DNA from: Euglena gracilis
Taxonomy: Eukaryota; Euglenida; Euglenophyceae; Euglenales
DNA: 64,000 nt
Direction of reading: 5' to 3'
NCBI GenBank assembly: GCA_039621445.1
Contig: CP154956.1
Span: 33,825,437-33,889,436, forward strand
In this document: one piece after another, positions 44,360-57,600 of the stretch
Numbering within the stretch: position 1 is the first letter of the stretch
Layout of the letters: each line of letters starts with the position of its first letter
Notes under the pieces: generated by a model
The model's database searches: none
What the model saw: the letters and a program-made list of their open reading frames with translations, nothing else
Told to the model about the DNA's origin: nothing
Position numbers and translations under genes: made by a program

Positions 44360-46380
44360 CTCCCTCTGGTCGGCTGGGTAGGAGGGGGGGTTGCTATGTC
44401 CGGGGGGGGGGGTGACCATGGTGGACTCAATCGCTCTTGGTCATGTAACATTTGATGCCAAAAAGCGTTTACCCGGGCAAATTTGCACGACAAGCAAACG
44501 AAGTTGCACACACAATCTATTTTAGGGCTGCCGAACAGTTGCACAAGGCGCTACAACGCAAAAGAAAACCTTTGTTGGAAATACCCATAGGCAATCGAGG
44601 GCGGCCGAGGCGACCGTGGGTAGACCATGGTCGACCCCCACAACCCTCCCCAGGCCAGAACCAGGAGCCAGCAGGAGGGAGGGTGGCACAGAAAAGCACC
44701 ACACCACCAAAGGGGGGGGGGTGTCAACAGACAAGGTGTCGTGCCCCCATGGCCGCGTGTTGCATGAATCGGCGCCCCCGACAACGCGGGAAGGCCTGGT
44801 GGGGCATCGGACGCCCCCACCCGTATGGGAGTGGGGATCAACCCACCCATGGGGATTCGGGGATTCCAATGCAGTCCGATCATTTGTCAGAGGTAGCCTG
44901 GGAAGCAGTCCCAGAGACCATGCATGGGACCGCACCGCGATCCCACACGGTGAATTTGGCCTCAGAGCGCTGAGAAATGCGACGATCAGAATGGGCTTGG
45001 ACAAGAACAGAAGAAAGTAAACTGCCTTTGTCGACACTCGGGCTCCAATACCAGAAGATACCTCTGTCACCCCTGCTTGGCCCGGGACACAAATGCAGGC
45101 TGGGAGGGACCTTGGGGGGCTAAGTTTGCACGTTGGGAATGATGGGGCAAAGATTGCATGTGAGGAGGGGCCAAACGTTCGGGGGGACCATGAATCCTTG
45201 ATAGGCACAATCCAGTCATCCACGCCAACAGGGATTGTATGTTGACCCTCACACCACCCATTCATCGCCCTGGCTTTCCGGAAGCTGAAGGGACTCAAAG
45301 GCAGCATTCAGCGGGAAGACGTCGCCACTGCGCACCACTTTGCTCCGACACTTGATGGCCCAATGAGCAACACTCTGCCAATTGATTTGTCATTCAGATC
45401 ATTTCAGACTTTCAGGTGGCTGGTGCGTCCACCACACCGAACGATTCCACCAACTGTCGCAGCGCCTGCATCCAGTGAGGGGCCAAAACAGGAATAATCC
45501 TGCGGGCGAAACCACCTCCCCAGCTGCTGCCCCATCTATTTTCAAACTCCAGCCAGGTAAGTTTCTTTTGGCAAATCTCAGAGAAATGCAGTTTCTCAGA
45601 TTCTCTTCCCTTTTCCCTGTGCTCAGATGGAAGGGTCCCGTCCCTGGCTCCAATTTTCAAAGGGCCCATGTGGTGCAGTTTGAAATAAAACTACAAGCTT
45701 TACAGGAAGTTTCATGTTTGTCAAACGTTCCAAGCTTTGTTGACTGTCTTCCTAACTCCCACCCAAAATTGAAACCCCACAGGAAGGCATAAGACTCCAG
45801 GACACTATTCGAAAAAAGCGTTCTCTGAAACACACAAAAAAAAATTGAAATATTTGATCTTTTGGGATTTTCAAATAAAAATGTCCAAATTGGTTTTATG
45901 TCAAGATTTTACATATATATTGTCTTTTATATTTAATTTTAATTAAGATATACATTTTGGTCAAGAAGAAAAAAAAGAATACCCCCTGGAGGTTTCCAGC
46001 TACAGACCCAGGTTTCAGACAAGGTTTTTTGAGAGGGGTAATTTGATAATAGTGATCTCTTGCCAAAAAAAATGGTGTTTGTAATCTCAACACATGCACA
46101 GAATACATAAATGAGAGGCACGTTGCAAAAAAGTGCGCGTTGTAATCAACCATCAAGCCACCGCCAACGGAGGCTAGAGCGAGGTAGCGTACGTAACGCA
46201 AATAAACAATTGCTCATTAGAATGGAAATGCCGTGTTTTCAAGAAAGTGTTATCCCATCGCCTCAGAGATCAAAGCTAACGTGCACTGGCAAAGCCCATA
46301 AATAACTTTGGCAATGTACCCCTGGAAACCTACCCTCCAAATCAGCAGGTAAAATAGTAGGAGACAAGTCAGGCTTGTGC
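44360..46380. other. Gene-poor stretch
   Basis: Contains GTAGACCATGGTCGAC near 44622 and scattered open frames without codon bias; AT-rich from 45800 to 46300. No gene supported. Confidence 0.4.
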
Positions 46381-46384
46381 TTAC

Positions 46385-46640
46385 CGACCGGGGGGGGAGG
46401 GGGGTGGGTGGGTGCTCTAGGGTGCCTGCCCCAAGCAGGCACACCCCCGGGGGGGGTCCAGGGGGACCCAGAAGATTTTTATTGAAATGGCCTTTCCAGG
46501 CCCCCGACGCCTTTGGCGCCGGGGTCGGAGGGGGGTGCCTGCTATGGGCAGGCACCCCCCAAAACCCAGGAAACCCCGGGGGGTCGGATCGGGTGCTATG
46601 GTGTGCCTGCCCCTAGCACCCCCCCCCCGTGGGATGGGCA
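46385..46640. repeat. Iterated-word fold-back element, word GGTGCCTGCC
   Basis: GGTGCCTGCC and its inverse GGCAGGCACC alternate five times. The core CCCCCGACGCCTTTGGCGCC is at 46501. AAGCACAAG words flank the right side (46648-46672). Confidence 0.65.
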
Positions 46641-46644
46641 CCCG

Positions 46645-47400
46645 ACTAAGCACAAGCTGAATAAGCACAAGTACGCATAAAAGCAGGTCAGCAAGGAACA
46701 GACGGTAGAGGACAGTTTGCCAGGCAAGTTCGGGTCACAGGTGGAAAATGTACATTTTCGACCCCCGCCGACGAAAAATTCAGGAAAGAAAATTTTCACA
46801 AATTTGTTTCCAGAATCCTGGAAAAAAATGTTTCAAATTTGTCCCAACCCAGGAAATTCTGTTGTTTTTTTTTTCAACACAAAATGCAAAAAAAAAAATC
46901 AAAAAGCTGTTAGAAGACAGGTCAGCAGGTGCAAGGGTCGGAGACAGGAGGACAGGTTGGGGGGTACAGGGGGTTGAGGCAATTTCCCAGGCAAGACAGT
47001 TTCCTGGGGGGTTTGTACCAGAGGAACAGAGGCAAAAGCAATGGCATGAACAGGAGACTTCGTACTGCTTTGAATTAACAGTAGGCAGGTCGTGGAAGAG
47101 TGAAAGGAACTCCGAGTACCGAGGACGTTTGGGAAACAGGGATGAAGCACAACGCACATAGATGCAACTACAATTCCCACAAAACACCCTGAAAAATAAT
47201 GCTCTCAGGCCAATCTCCATAAATTAAAAACAGAATTTATCATTATGAAAAAAAACCCTCATCCTCACAAAAAAACAAAAAAAAATCAATGAGCTGAGGA
47301 TATAGTTGTTTGTTTCTCCAAGTCCAGCCAAGAACAAAATCTGTCAGAAAAAAAGAAGCAAAGAAATAATTATGCAAAAAAAAAACAATATCAAAAGCAT
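46645..47400. other. Stretch without a gene
   Basis: Has the dispersed GACAGTTT(G)CCAGGCAAG and GACAG(G)TCAGCA words (46715, 46917, 46979). No exon seen. Confidence 0.4.
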
Positions 47401-47401
47401 A

Positions 47402-47735
47402 ACCCCCCCCACCTACATGAAACCCATTTCTTGTAGGTGGGTTTCCAAAAAAATGGCCCGAAGGGTTTCTTATAGGTGGGAGCTTCTTATAGGTGGGTTT
47501 CAATGTCGAAGATTTTTTGGAGCCGACAAAAAGCCAAAAGCGGCCAAAGACAGTCAAAATTTTCCTTTCGGCGCCTTTGGCGCCGAAGAAAAATGTGGGT
47601 TTCTTTAGGTGGTTGGGTTCCAAGCTCCCCAGGGGTTTCTTATAGGTGGGTGTCGGTCCAAAAATCTCCAAAGGTTTTCTTACAGGTGGGGGTTTCTTAC
47701 AGAGGATGGTTTCTTATAGGTGGGGGGGATTACAG
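47402..47735. mobile_element. Iterated-word element, word GTTTCTTATAGGTGGG
   Basis: About seven copies of the word; opening inverse CCACCTACATGAAACCC; centre GCCGACAAAAAGCCAAAAGC then TTTCGGCGCCTTTGGCGCCG. The same order with roughly 80 percent identity occurs at 59115-59425, so this is one mobile or amplified unit. Confidence 0.75.
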
Positions 47736-47884
47736 AAATTGAATTTTCAAGCACAACTACAAGCACACCCTCCGTTTTGATGGGTTTGGGGTTGATGGGA
47801 TGGGAATGAAATGAAATTGCGCAAGGTTCAAATAGAAGCGCATCCACACTGGAGGTGGCGGTCCACTTTAGGCGCATTCGTGGC

Positions 47885-48880
47885 TTCTATTAGGGGGAGG
47901 AGTCACTGAGCTCTTATCTCTTTAGAGTCAGAGCGAAGCTTACCACCGGGGGAAAAGGGGGGGTCCCTCCCCTGCCCCTAGGCAGGTGATGAAAACCGCA
48001 GATTATCACCATGACCACAACCCGGTTCCCAGAATTTTTTTTCAGTCGCGAGCGACTGGATCCTGAGTTTCCGAATCACCTCCGTTTGACCCCAACTCCC
48101 CGCCAGGTCCAAGTTATTCACCCACAAAAGGGTCCAAACTGGGTATGATTCGCCAACCCCCCCCCCAGTTCGGACTCTGCCATTTGGGTGAGATTTCGGT
48201 CAAAAAATCGATTGTTCGAAAATGCGACTTTTTCGGCCAATTTTGGCCCATTTCAGGGCCATATTGTGCTGTTTTCAAAAACATCGATGTTTCCAAAACG
48301 TCTCGGAAATGAAGCAAAATAAAAGGAAATGTCCGGAGACCTAAATTGAAATCCTTGGAACGCCCTGCCTTATGGTATTTTGATATAGAGATGGCCCAAA
48401 ACAGCGCAGCAGCCTTCCGACTCTGCTGTTTTGGTCATTTCGGGGCCGAAAAAAATCAAAAAAAAGCGAAAAAAATTATTTTTGCCCAAAACCATGTTTT
48501 TTGGCCTCCAGGACCCGGAAAACTGTTTTCGAGCTGAAAATGAGCGCTTTTCGACCCCCCCGGCCCCCCGTTCTTGGCCCAAAACCCATGCATTTTGGGT
48601 CATTTCCTGGTCAAAAAAAAATCGAAAAAATTTAAGGGTCAAAAATGGCGAAAAATTTGAAAGAATTTTTTTTGCTCAAAACCATCTTTTTGGGTCTCCC
48701 GGATGCAGGCCGGGATGGGCTGCCGGGCCGAGCCTCCAGAACGCTGGCCAGGCTGGACCATGCCGACCGGGCCATGCCGTTGGCGGGCCGGGCTACCCTG
48801 GCTGCCACAAGCCTCAAACATCTGCTGCAGCATGGCACCATCAGACACATAAAGAGCTCAGCTCTACACAAAACCTGTTT
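47885..48880. mobile_element. Dispersed repeat, copy without the insertion
   Basis: Partner of 29820-31095, same block order; TTTTGATATAGAGATGGCCC near 48375-48395 corresponds to the uninterrupted site. The shared 3' end is CTCAAACATCTGCTGCAGC to CTACACAAAACCTG (48804-48872). Confidence 0.7.
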
Positions 48881-51720
48881 TATGGTGCAAAACGAATATC
48901 AACCCGCCAGCCTGCAGTGAACAATTTGATTAATTGACAATGACAGACAATTAATCGAACAGTTGAGGTGAACTCCCAAAAAACCCTCCAAAATGGCCAT
49001 TTTTGACCCTCTTTCAAAAAAATTCTTGGCATTTGCTGAAATTTTTTTCGGTCCAGCCTGCTCTGCCAGGCTGCAAACACTTTATTTCCACTTGACCCCT
49101 GGGGGGGGGGTCATTTCGGAGGGGATTTTTGGGTTTACTTGAGGGGTTTTGTCCGGTAGGCTCTTTGAAGTCGATTACCTTTGATGTGGTTGTTTGAATA
49201 AAAGTCACCCACAGTCCAAAAAAAAAGGTTCATGGAGCTTTGGGTTGTTGGAATCATCATTGCTTCATCTTGGCTTTGGGCATCCTTCTCGGTCAATATC
49301 TTTGCTTCAAAACCGTTGGCTGGCGATCCTTCGATTAATAGTTATGCTGTTCTCTGAAGAATGGCATCATTGTTCAAACTGTCCAACTGTCCAGAAAAAG
49401 ACGAATGGTGGGAAAGTGGAGGTTGTGGCTGGGTTTGTTTCATGAAAGAGCCCACCTCTTTAAAAATAAGGGGAGCAGGCCATGGATTCACTTTTTACCA
49501 CGGGGAACACTTTTCCCTTGGCACTTTCCTCCCACACCCCCCACAATTTATGACCCACCTTTAGCTAGGCTGGGCTGGACTGACCCCGCCAGTCTGAGGT
49601 GAAACTCAGTCGTCAATTTGAAACTCAAAAGTCAATGTTGAAGCTTGCTTGCTTTCTGCAAAAGCAATTTTGGTTTGGCAATGCTGAAGAAGGGTTAGTG
49701 GTGAATGAGCTCAAGCAGAAAGATGTTTGAGGTATATGACCAACACAATACACAAAACAAAAAATAAAATGAAATTGAGAAGTTTCATTACACATGTGGT
49801 TTTGCTTTCCTTTCAAAGAGGAAGTCTTCTAGGGATGGCCAGGGGGGCTGCCAGCCAGCGTCTCTTCCAAAGAGCGAGAGCCTCCTGGTCATGGTCCAGT
49901 GGGCAACAGTAAAGCACCACTAAACACATGGGGGGGGGACTGGCTGATGCCCTGATGTGCGTTTTCAATTTTCATAGTTTTCACTGCATAATTTAGAAAA
50001 TTGATTGTAGCCTTAAGCTAAGGCCCCCAAACGAAGTCCCAGCAGTTTACTGAGGATGGTGACTCCAATTTTTAATGGCCAAAACGTCAATTCTTCTCGG
50101 TCTTTTCCCACAGCTTTCTTGGGGTCAACGTAAAAGGGTTAGGGTCAGAATGAGGGGAGGGTTGGATTTTGCACACGCCCAATGAAAATACAACTTGGGT
50201 CTAATTTTCATTTTCCAGTCGAACTTTGGCTAATCCACCGAAATTCAGCCAAAAAAGGGAGCACACCTTATCCCAAAACCAACTCCCAATAGGCATTTTT
50301 TAAGACCGGGGGAAAAGGGTACCCCTTCTACTCACCCATGGACCCATGGGGCACCCCATGGGTGGATAGGGGAGGTCGGGGAGGACACTTTTTATGATTC
50401 ATTACTTTGGTCAAAAAACTGTCAGGGATTCCTACCGCAAAAAGGCCAAAAAATTGCCCCACAAGGCCCTTGGGGCACCCGTGGAGGTGTCGCCCACTCA
50501 ACTCTCCCCTGGGTCCAAATTTTAAAAAAAATCCTGAACCCAGGCCCAAGTCTCTCATCATTAGTATGTATCATCACATGCATTGTGCATGTGATCGGCA
50601 CCCCCTCCAAAGTAAAGTGGGACTCTCCAGGGAAACACATCAGTTGACATTAATTAGCTGACATTAGCTGACATTAACATTAATCGTTCAGCACCCTCGA
50701 TTCAGATTAATTGATCAACCTTGAACACAAGCTAGCCCCCCAGGTTCCATTAGGATTTCCATTGGTCAAATTTGGACAAGCTAGACAAGCCCCGCTTTGG
50801 ATAAGAAAAGTCCCCCCCAGGGAGGGGTACAGCAAATCCTTGAGCAAAAGCCTGGTTTCAACAACAAAAGAAAATGGAACCTCGGTTGGCTTTGGTTGTT
50901 GCTGGTTTGTAACAGCCTGGGGTGACATCCAGCAAACTTTTTTCATTTTCTGGTCCTTGCTTTCAAATTTCCTTGCCCTCTTCAAGCAAAGCAACCATTT
51001 CAACCAAAGCAACCATTGACGTTGGAACCCCCCCAAAAGCCTCAGAGAGAATGAAATTTGATCAAAAGGGGACCATAGAAAGACACCTGAAAATACACAT
51101 CCATCAAAGAGGGATGCCTTACCTCTTCGCCATGAACGTTGGAATTCATGGAATAAAAATAGGTGTAAACCTTGAGCGGCACGGCAAATGGTGTCATCAA
51201 AAGATCAACAACTGTCTGGGCCCTCAATTGGCAGGGCCCTTATCGCCACAAAATGATTTGGTCAAAAAATTTCAGCACATTCAAAAAGCTCTTAATACGA
51301 AAAACAAACCTTCTCGAAAAAAATTTGATGTCCAACAATTGAGCATCCTTTCATCCAACCGTTCTCAATGAGGAGAACATTGAAATGCATTTCCTCTTAT
51401 GTTGGAGAGAAAGGAGAGGTCTACACCACGCAAAAAGAAAATATGAAGCACCATGCCCAAAGAATGCAGCACGTTGGGGGGGAAGTGCGACAATTTTTTC
51501 CACAAATTATGTGGGATTATGCGGGATTATGCAAAAAAATAACAGAACAACGTTCATGCCAAATGAGAAACCTACAATTTGGGTCTGAATGCTGGACCAA
51601 GGTGCCCAAACGATCCAAAGTGGCCCCAGAATAACCCAAAAATGGCCCGGCTGAAATTAGCACAAAATGACAAAAATGGCTCCAAAGGATGAACCTTACA
51701 GGTTTAAAAAAAGGGCCATA
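48881..51720. other. Gene-poor stretch
   Basis: Open frames up to about 150 codons (for example 50922-51371) have neither codon bias nor known motifs. TTAGCTGACATTA words near 50644-50680; ACCCATGGGGCACCCCATGG palindrome near 50336-50362. Confidence 0.4.
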
Positions 51721-51724
51721 CAAA

Positions 51725-51850
51725 AACAACCCCCCCCAAATACAAAAACCCCCCAAATACAAACCCCCCCAAATATGCAAAAAACCCCCCTGAGGACCTT
51801 GAAATCCCGCCCGAATATAAAACTGGGGGGTTTATATTTGGGGGGGGGTT
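51725..51850. repeat. Iterated-word fold-back, AAATACAAACCCCCC
   Basis: Four forward words (51720-51790) and closing inverses ATATAAAACTGGGGGG / TTTATATTTGGGGGGG (51817-51848). Confidence 0.6.
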
Positions 51851-51892
51851 ATGTGAAAACAATGGGAGATTGGGCATTGCGCTCTCCTGGGC

Positions 51893-52302
51893 TTTACACC
51901 CAGCGTCTGAAATGTTTGCCCACGGCTGGCAAAAATATTTGCCCAACCTGTCAGATTTTTGCCCAGCGCCATCAAAAAATTTGCCCAAAGGTCTCAAAAA
52001 GGGAAAAAATTTTTGCACTGTGCCCCAAAAAATATTTGCACTTGTTCCAAAAAAATTCCACTCCGTCATATATTTTATTTTTGCTGAATGAAAAAAGTCT
52101 CACAATGGCAAAAGATCCACGCCAATTGAAGTTTCAAAGGGCAAATGTGCAAAACACCTGATCCAAGTGCAAAAATTTTCGGAACAGAGGCAAATAGTTT
52201 TGGGATAAAGTGCAAACATTTTTGAGATGAAATGCAAAAAAAATTGACCGGAGGTGCAAAAAATACGGTGTGAATGCGAAAAATTCAGGCGTTAGGTGTA
52301 AA
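51893..52302. mobile_element. Inverted-repeat element with TTACACC(T) ends, about 410 bases
   Basis: Starts TTTACACCCAGCGTCTGAA and ends TTCAGGCGTTAGGTGTAAA; 16 of 19 end bases pair. The first half repeats TTTGCCC/TTTGCAC words, the second half their inverses (GGCAAAT, GTGCAAA). No coding frame; MITE- or foldback-like. Confidence 0.7.
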
Positions 52303-52309
52303 CCCCCCT

Positions 52310-52700
52310 CCCTAATAGTGTGCGGGGCCAATAGAACTGCGGGTCCGATTAGTGCTGCACCCCGCGCCGGATGAAGCGAGCGTCCAATGGTGCTGCACCC
52401 CCCCAAAACATACCAACGTGAGATGCTGGTGCAACTAACTGCACGCACCTTTTGTAATCCGCAGAGAGGGGAAAGGGGGCAAATTTCCACCCAAACAACT
52501 CACGGAAGCTGTCCGAAATGAATAGACGACCAGTGTGCACCTCGCTGGCCTTAGAGTAGGAGGCAGAGTATCAGGCAAAAAGGGTGCCTGTGGTGATAGG
52601 CTGGGACCAAGAGGCACCCAGTCCAATAGTACGGCGGGTCCAAATAGTGCTGCACCACCTGCCACCGGAGGCGGCCGTCCAATGTTGCTGCAGTGCAATG
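52310..52700. repeat. Iterated-word element, word GTCCAATAGTGCTGCACC
   Basis: The word recurs at 52318-52362, 52380-52402, 52618-52660 and 52676-52698 in pairs, starting right after the TTACACC element ends. Confidence 0.6.
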
Positions 52701-53112
52701 CCATTTGGGAGGGGGGGGTTTAAGCTACCATTTGGCAGCGGACATAAAAATTGCGAAAAAGTGAAACTCTGAAAAATGAAAGTGAAAATGAAACACAGAA
52801 CACACACACACACAAAAGGTCAGTTGATTTTCAACTCATTGAAATCTGTTTGGCAGCCCGAAACTACTGGGCCCCCCCCGGGGGGGGGCCAGTACTTAAT
52901 CGGGGGGGGGGGGAGGTCCATCTTCTTTTACCCCCTCAGGGCCATCTTCTTTAACCCCCCCGGTCCATCTTCTTTTACCCTGTCTCAGACAGACACAGAC
53001 GGACAAAGGGCAGAGACCAGACAGACAAGGGGGGCAGACAGGGCGCACAGGGCGCACAGGGCGGGGCGGACAGAGGGCAGAGACGGATGGAAAAGACGGG
53101 CAGAACAGATAG

Positions 53113-53215
53113 GACAGAGACGGGGGGGGGGGGGAAGGTTTGGAGGGGAGAGGGAGAGGGAGAGGGAGAGGGAGAGGGGAGAGGGAGAGGGAGAGGGAGA
53201 GGGAGGGAGGGGGGG
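53113..53215 (+). repeat. (GAGAGG)n purine tract
   Basis: GAGAGGGAGAGGGAGAGG repeated for about 80 bases after a G run. Confidence 0.9.
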
Positions 53216-53275
53216 AAAACGGGAAGGAAAAAAAAATCCCGGTGCGGAGGGAACATACCAAAAAAAAAAACACCC

Positions 53276-53474
53276 AATGGAAAAAGATCCACGCTGATTG
53301 AAGTTTCAAAGGGCAAATGTGCAAAACACCCGATCCAAGTGCAAAAATTTTCGGAACAGAGGCAAATAGTTTTGGGATAAAATGCAAACATTTTTGAGAT
53401 GAAATTCAAAAAAAATTGACCGGAGATGCAAAATATACGGTGTGAAGTACGAAAAATTCAGGCGTTAGGTGTAA
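53276..53474. mobile_element. Right half of a TTACACC-family element
   Basis: From AAAAAGATCCACGCTGATTG to CAGGCGTTAGGTGTAA it is over 90 percent identical to 52098-52300. The left half is absent next to it; it is a truncated copy or the end of a nested one. Confidence 0.65.
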
Positions 53475-53556
53475 TATGTTTGCCCCTGGTGAAGGTGAAC
53501 ACCCCTGTCAGCGAATTTCTCTCAAAACCCAGTTGGAAAAAAGGTGCTGGGGGTTG

Positions 53557-55065
53557 TTACACCTAGCGTCCGAAATGTTTGCCCATGGCTGACAAAAATA
53601 TTTGCCCCAACCAGTCAAAATTTTCGCCCAGTGCCCACAAAAAATTTGCCCAAAGGCCTCAAAAAATTTTGCACCGCCGCCAAAAATATTTGCACTTGCT
53701 CAAAAAATATTTGCCCTCCGTCATTAAATTTTTGCACAATGAAAAAAAGCCTTACACTGGACAATGGGAAAATATCCACGCCGATTGAACGTCTTACGAC
53801 GCATTTTTTTTGGAAAAAATCTGAGTATTTGAGGTGCGGGGGCTCAGGACGGAGTCTGCATCTTTGGCAACCGCTGAAAAACACAAATGTTTGTTCTGTT
53901 CAATCACCGCGTTGCGCACGTGGAGTCGGTGAACACCCTATTTGTCTAAAGCCAACTGAGAGGCCTTGTGCGAGCAGCCAAAATGGCCAAAATGGATGGA
54001 CACGTTTCAAAATTTGGACAGAAAAATGACATAACAGGCCCAGCATTTCCTTTAAACTTACTAAAAATATTTGAAAACATCCCAAAAAATGATCGACGAT
54101 CTGCCAAAAACTGCCCAAAATGAAGCCTCAATGGATTGAACACGGGGCCATGATGACCATGAGTTGGCCCCAAAAATTCCAAAAATGCCAAAAATTATTG
54201 CAAAAAAAACTGCCCGAAATGGCAGAAAACCAGCCAAAAATGCAAATTATTTTCAATTTTTGGGGTTTTGATGCAAGCTGCCCACATATGCAGTGCTTTT
54301 CTTTGCCAAACAATCAGCACACTACATCACGTCACTATGTCTCTCCTTTCTAACATTGAGCGTGACAAACACTCAATGCGCTTTTGTGAGCAGTGCATTT
54401 GTGATGGTCAAGATTTTTATCAACCATGAGTGAATGCGCAAACTCCAAAACCAGAAATTGGTATTTGGAAATGTCCAAGAACTCCTGTCTTTGATTTTTC
54501 TCAATACCACATGTTGGTGTTGGAGTTTCATTGTCCAATTTACAGCGAATTGTATTCGAAAAACGGCTCAAAACGGCTTGAAACGAACCAAGGTTACTCA
54601 TTTGTCAAAGGTTGGAATGAAGTGGGACAAATTCTGAGGTCAATCGGCTTTTGCAGCAATGACATTTCCGCTTCAAACCATTCATTTCCGCTTTCTGAAC
54701 CATTTTGGTCGGTTTTGGGGGGTTCCAACAAAATCATTATTCAAGGCGCAGCATTTTGGACGGAGACTGCGTTTTAAGACACACACCTCATGCCTGAAGT
54801 CCGGCGTCGTAGACGCAAACCCCATCCTGAGTCTGTGCACCAAGCACGCGGACTTAAGGGCAAAAGTGCAAAACACCCGATCTGTGTGCAAAAATTTTCG
54901 GAACGTAGGCAAATATTTTTGGGATAAAGTGCAAAACATTTTTGAGATAACGTGCGAACAAATTTTTAACATGTGCAAACATTTTCGAGATAAAGTGCAA
55001 AAATATTGCCCAAAAGTGCAAAAATATACGGTGTGGAGTGCGAAAGAATCGGGCGTTAGGTGTAA
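53557..55065. mobile_element. Longer TTACACC-family element, about 1.5 kb
   Basis: Starts TTACACCTAGCGTCCGA and ends TCGGGCGTTAGGTGTAA, which pair at 15 of 17 positions. The left 220 bases match 51893-52110 and the right 210 bases match the other right ends. The middle 900 bases are unique and hold no recognisable transposase. No clear target-site duplication. Confidence 0.6.
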
Positions 55066-55734
55066 GCAAAAGTGCAGGGTTTGAGCGGACCCAGTTGGCA
55101 TTGGGTTTGTAAGCCAAATTTTTGAAGTCAGGCGAAAAGAACCGCTGCTTTCAGACAGAGAAAAACCAAATGACCTTTTTTGGCTAAGTTGACACCATTT
55201 TTGAAAAATTTTGTGGGCTCGCCCAACTTTATTTCCACCAATCCCTGGAGGGGGGTCGGTCCACAGCTTGGCTGGGAGCTGCTGGCCAGGAAAACAGGTG
55301 GTGACTGGCTGGACCCCCTTGAGGTCTTCCTCCGGCTTCAAAAATTCCTTTTCATATGAGCAATAAAAATCCCCCTGCAGGGTATGGAAGCCCTGGAGGG
55401 GGGACATGGGAACCTATTTCCCAAACCACACAGATGGGGGAAACACCTGAAATCCTCAAACAAAGTCAAAATACAACAAAATTTAATTAACTAAGTCAAA
55501 AATTGCATTTCTTTTTAGTTAAACGTTTTTTGACTTCTTTTGGCAGTTTTTGGCCTTCAAAAGAACTCAGTAGGATCCAAGATGTGGTACGGGTGTTTCA
55601 TAATCAGATTTTTGAATGAGCCCCCATTTTCCTTTGTTTGAGTTTTTTTTTTGAGCCCCCCAAAAATTATTTATGAAAATTCAAAAATTGACAAAAAAAA
55701 TGCCAAGGTAGGTTAACACAGCCTCAGCACAGGC
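55066..55734. other. Stretch without a gene
   Basis: AT-rich, with no coding signal and no repeat that I can match elsewhere. Confidence 0.4.
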
Positions 55735-56835
55735 TTGGGTTGTTCACCCAGCCTCTGTCCGAAGGACGGAGGCAGGGATAGCAACCCTGGCCTCAGGTCA
55801 GAGGCTGTGTCAGCAACACAGTTGCTTAAGCCGGCGTTTGAGACGCCGGGCTCAGGACAGAACCGGCGTCCCCCCCCACGGGCTTTCCGGACGCCGGTTC
55901 TGTCCTAAAGCCCGGCGTTAGGAACGCCGGCTTTGTCCAAAGCCCGGCGTCTGATTTTCATTCCTAAAAATGTCACCAAAAGTGCCCAAAAGTGGCCCTA
56001 AGGTCCTGGTATGACTGTTTTAACCATGTAGGACAATGAATTTTGCCATTTGGCGACCACTGGGGTGGATGTCCAAATTTGGTGAAAATTGGCCCAGATT
56101 TGGAAATAGAGAACCGTGCGGCGTGGAAAGATCTGATGAGCACCGCTGGTCGTCTGTTGAAAAGAGCTTTCGATCGAGGGGTAACTTGGTACCCTAACGT
56201 TGCACGCAGCCCGAGATACGCTCGCGATCGTCGGATCGGCCAGAATCTTAGTCGAAATTTGTCGCAATTTTCAGTGATTTTTGGTTTAAGATGCTTAATA
56301 AACCTTACAGAAACGTTTTTCCTCTTCGAATCAACGACCTGAGGGCCTTGGGGGGGCACCAGAGTTGTGAAATTAGGATTCCCCACTGACAGAAAATAAG
56401 AGCTGCAGGCGACGTGGCTGAATTTGGTGGTGACCGCCAGTCGTCTGATGAAAAGAGCTTTCGATCGAGGGGTGATTTTGTACCTGGACGATTGACACAG
56501 CCAGAAATACCCTCGCGATCGCCGGAATTTGGTGAAGTGCAAAGTGGTGTGACATTGCAGATAAGTGGTCGTAGATTGGTCCTGGGAGTGTCCTTTGGCC
56601 GAAGGGTGGGGACGCCGGTTCTGTCCTGAGCCCGGCGTCTCTAAAACGCCGGCTTAAACAAGAGGTCTCGGACGCCGGTTCTGTCCAAAGCCCGGCGTTC
56701 CAAACGCCGGTTCCGTCCTTCGGACGGAACCGGCGTTTGGAACGCCGGGCTTTGGACAGAACCGGCGTCCGAGACCTCTTTTTTGTAGTAGAGGCTGTGT
56801 TACAACAACATCAGGCCTCGGGACAGAGGTTGTGT
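55735..56835. repeat. Composite fold-back region, word GACGCCGGTTCTGTCC
   Basis: The word and its inverse frame the region (55840-55950 and 56608-56775), with an outer pair of GAGGCTGTGT words (55801, 56789). Inside, two roughly 115-base units (56125-56240 and 56415-56530) share AAAAGAGCTTTCGATCGAGG and CGCGATCG.CGGA. Confidence 0.65.
56660..56780. repeat. Perfect palindrome, 59-base arms
   Basis: Arms 56660-56718 and 56722-56780 are exact reverse complements around the three-base loop TTC. They contain two GCCGG(TTC) words each. Confidence 0.9.
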
Positions 56836-57569
56836 AGTGACAGTGGCTATACCACAGTTCTAGCCTTAAACCTTTTGCAGCCGAACACAAAAGCATGCCG
56901 GCAGAAGGGACCGTTGCTAACCGTAGAGGGTCTTTGGGTCCAATTTGGAACAGACCCAGAACCCATCACGTCGGCAGGTGCCGTGTTGTTTGGTGACATG
57001 TTTGTCAAGTAACCAGGACCCCAACGGGAACAGAAAAGAACCAAAACCTTTCCTACCACGCAACAAGGGATTTTGTCAAAGGTTTTGCCACCAAAATTGT
57101 GGTTTGTGCAATTTGGATGATTGGGTGAATGCCCTTGCGGCATGAACAAAATGAAACTTGCGAGTTTTGCAAAATGAAAGATATGCTGCCTTTGAGGAAC
57201 AAGAATATTTGTCTGCCGCAGCTGGTGTTCCCGTTTCAGACTGGAGTCCCCCAAAAATTGTGCCCCAACATGACTACATTGGCCCTCATGTGCAAACTAA
57301 CAGGTCCGGTGTTTGGAATTTTTCCGAGTGCACAAATTCAAATGAAGGACTTCTAAAGGACAGCTTCTGCCATCACATCAAAGAGATGATCACAGCGCAA
57401 GACGAGGAAATGGTCACATTGCATGACAAAACAGTTTTCAACCATGTATGTGCTGGTTTGGACTCCACTTCAGGAGTTGGGCATGTGCAGTGAAAAGTGA
57501 AAGGTGAAAAAAGATTTCAAAAACAGGTGAACTCAAGTCACCAAAGAATGCCAAAAAAAAAAAAAAAAC

Positions 57570-57600
<31 letters not shown>

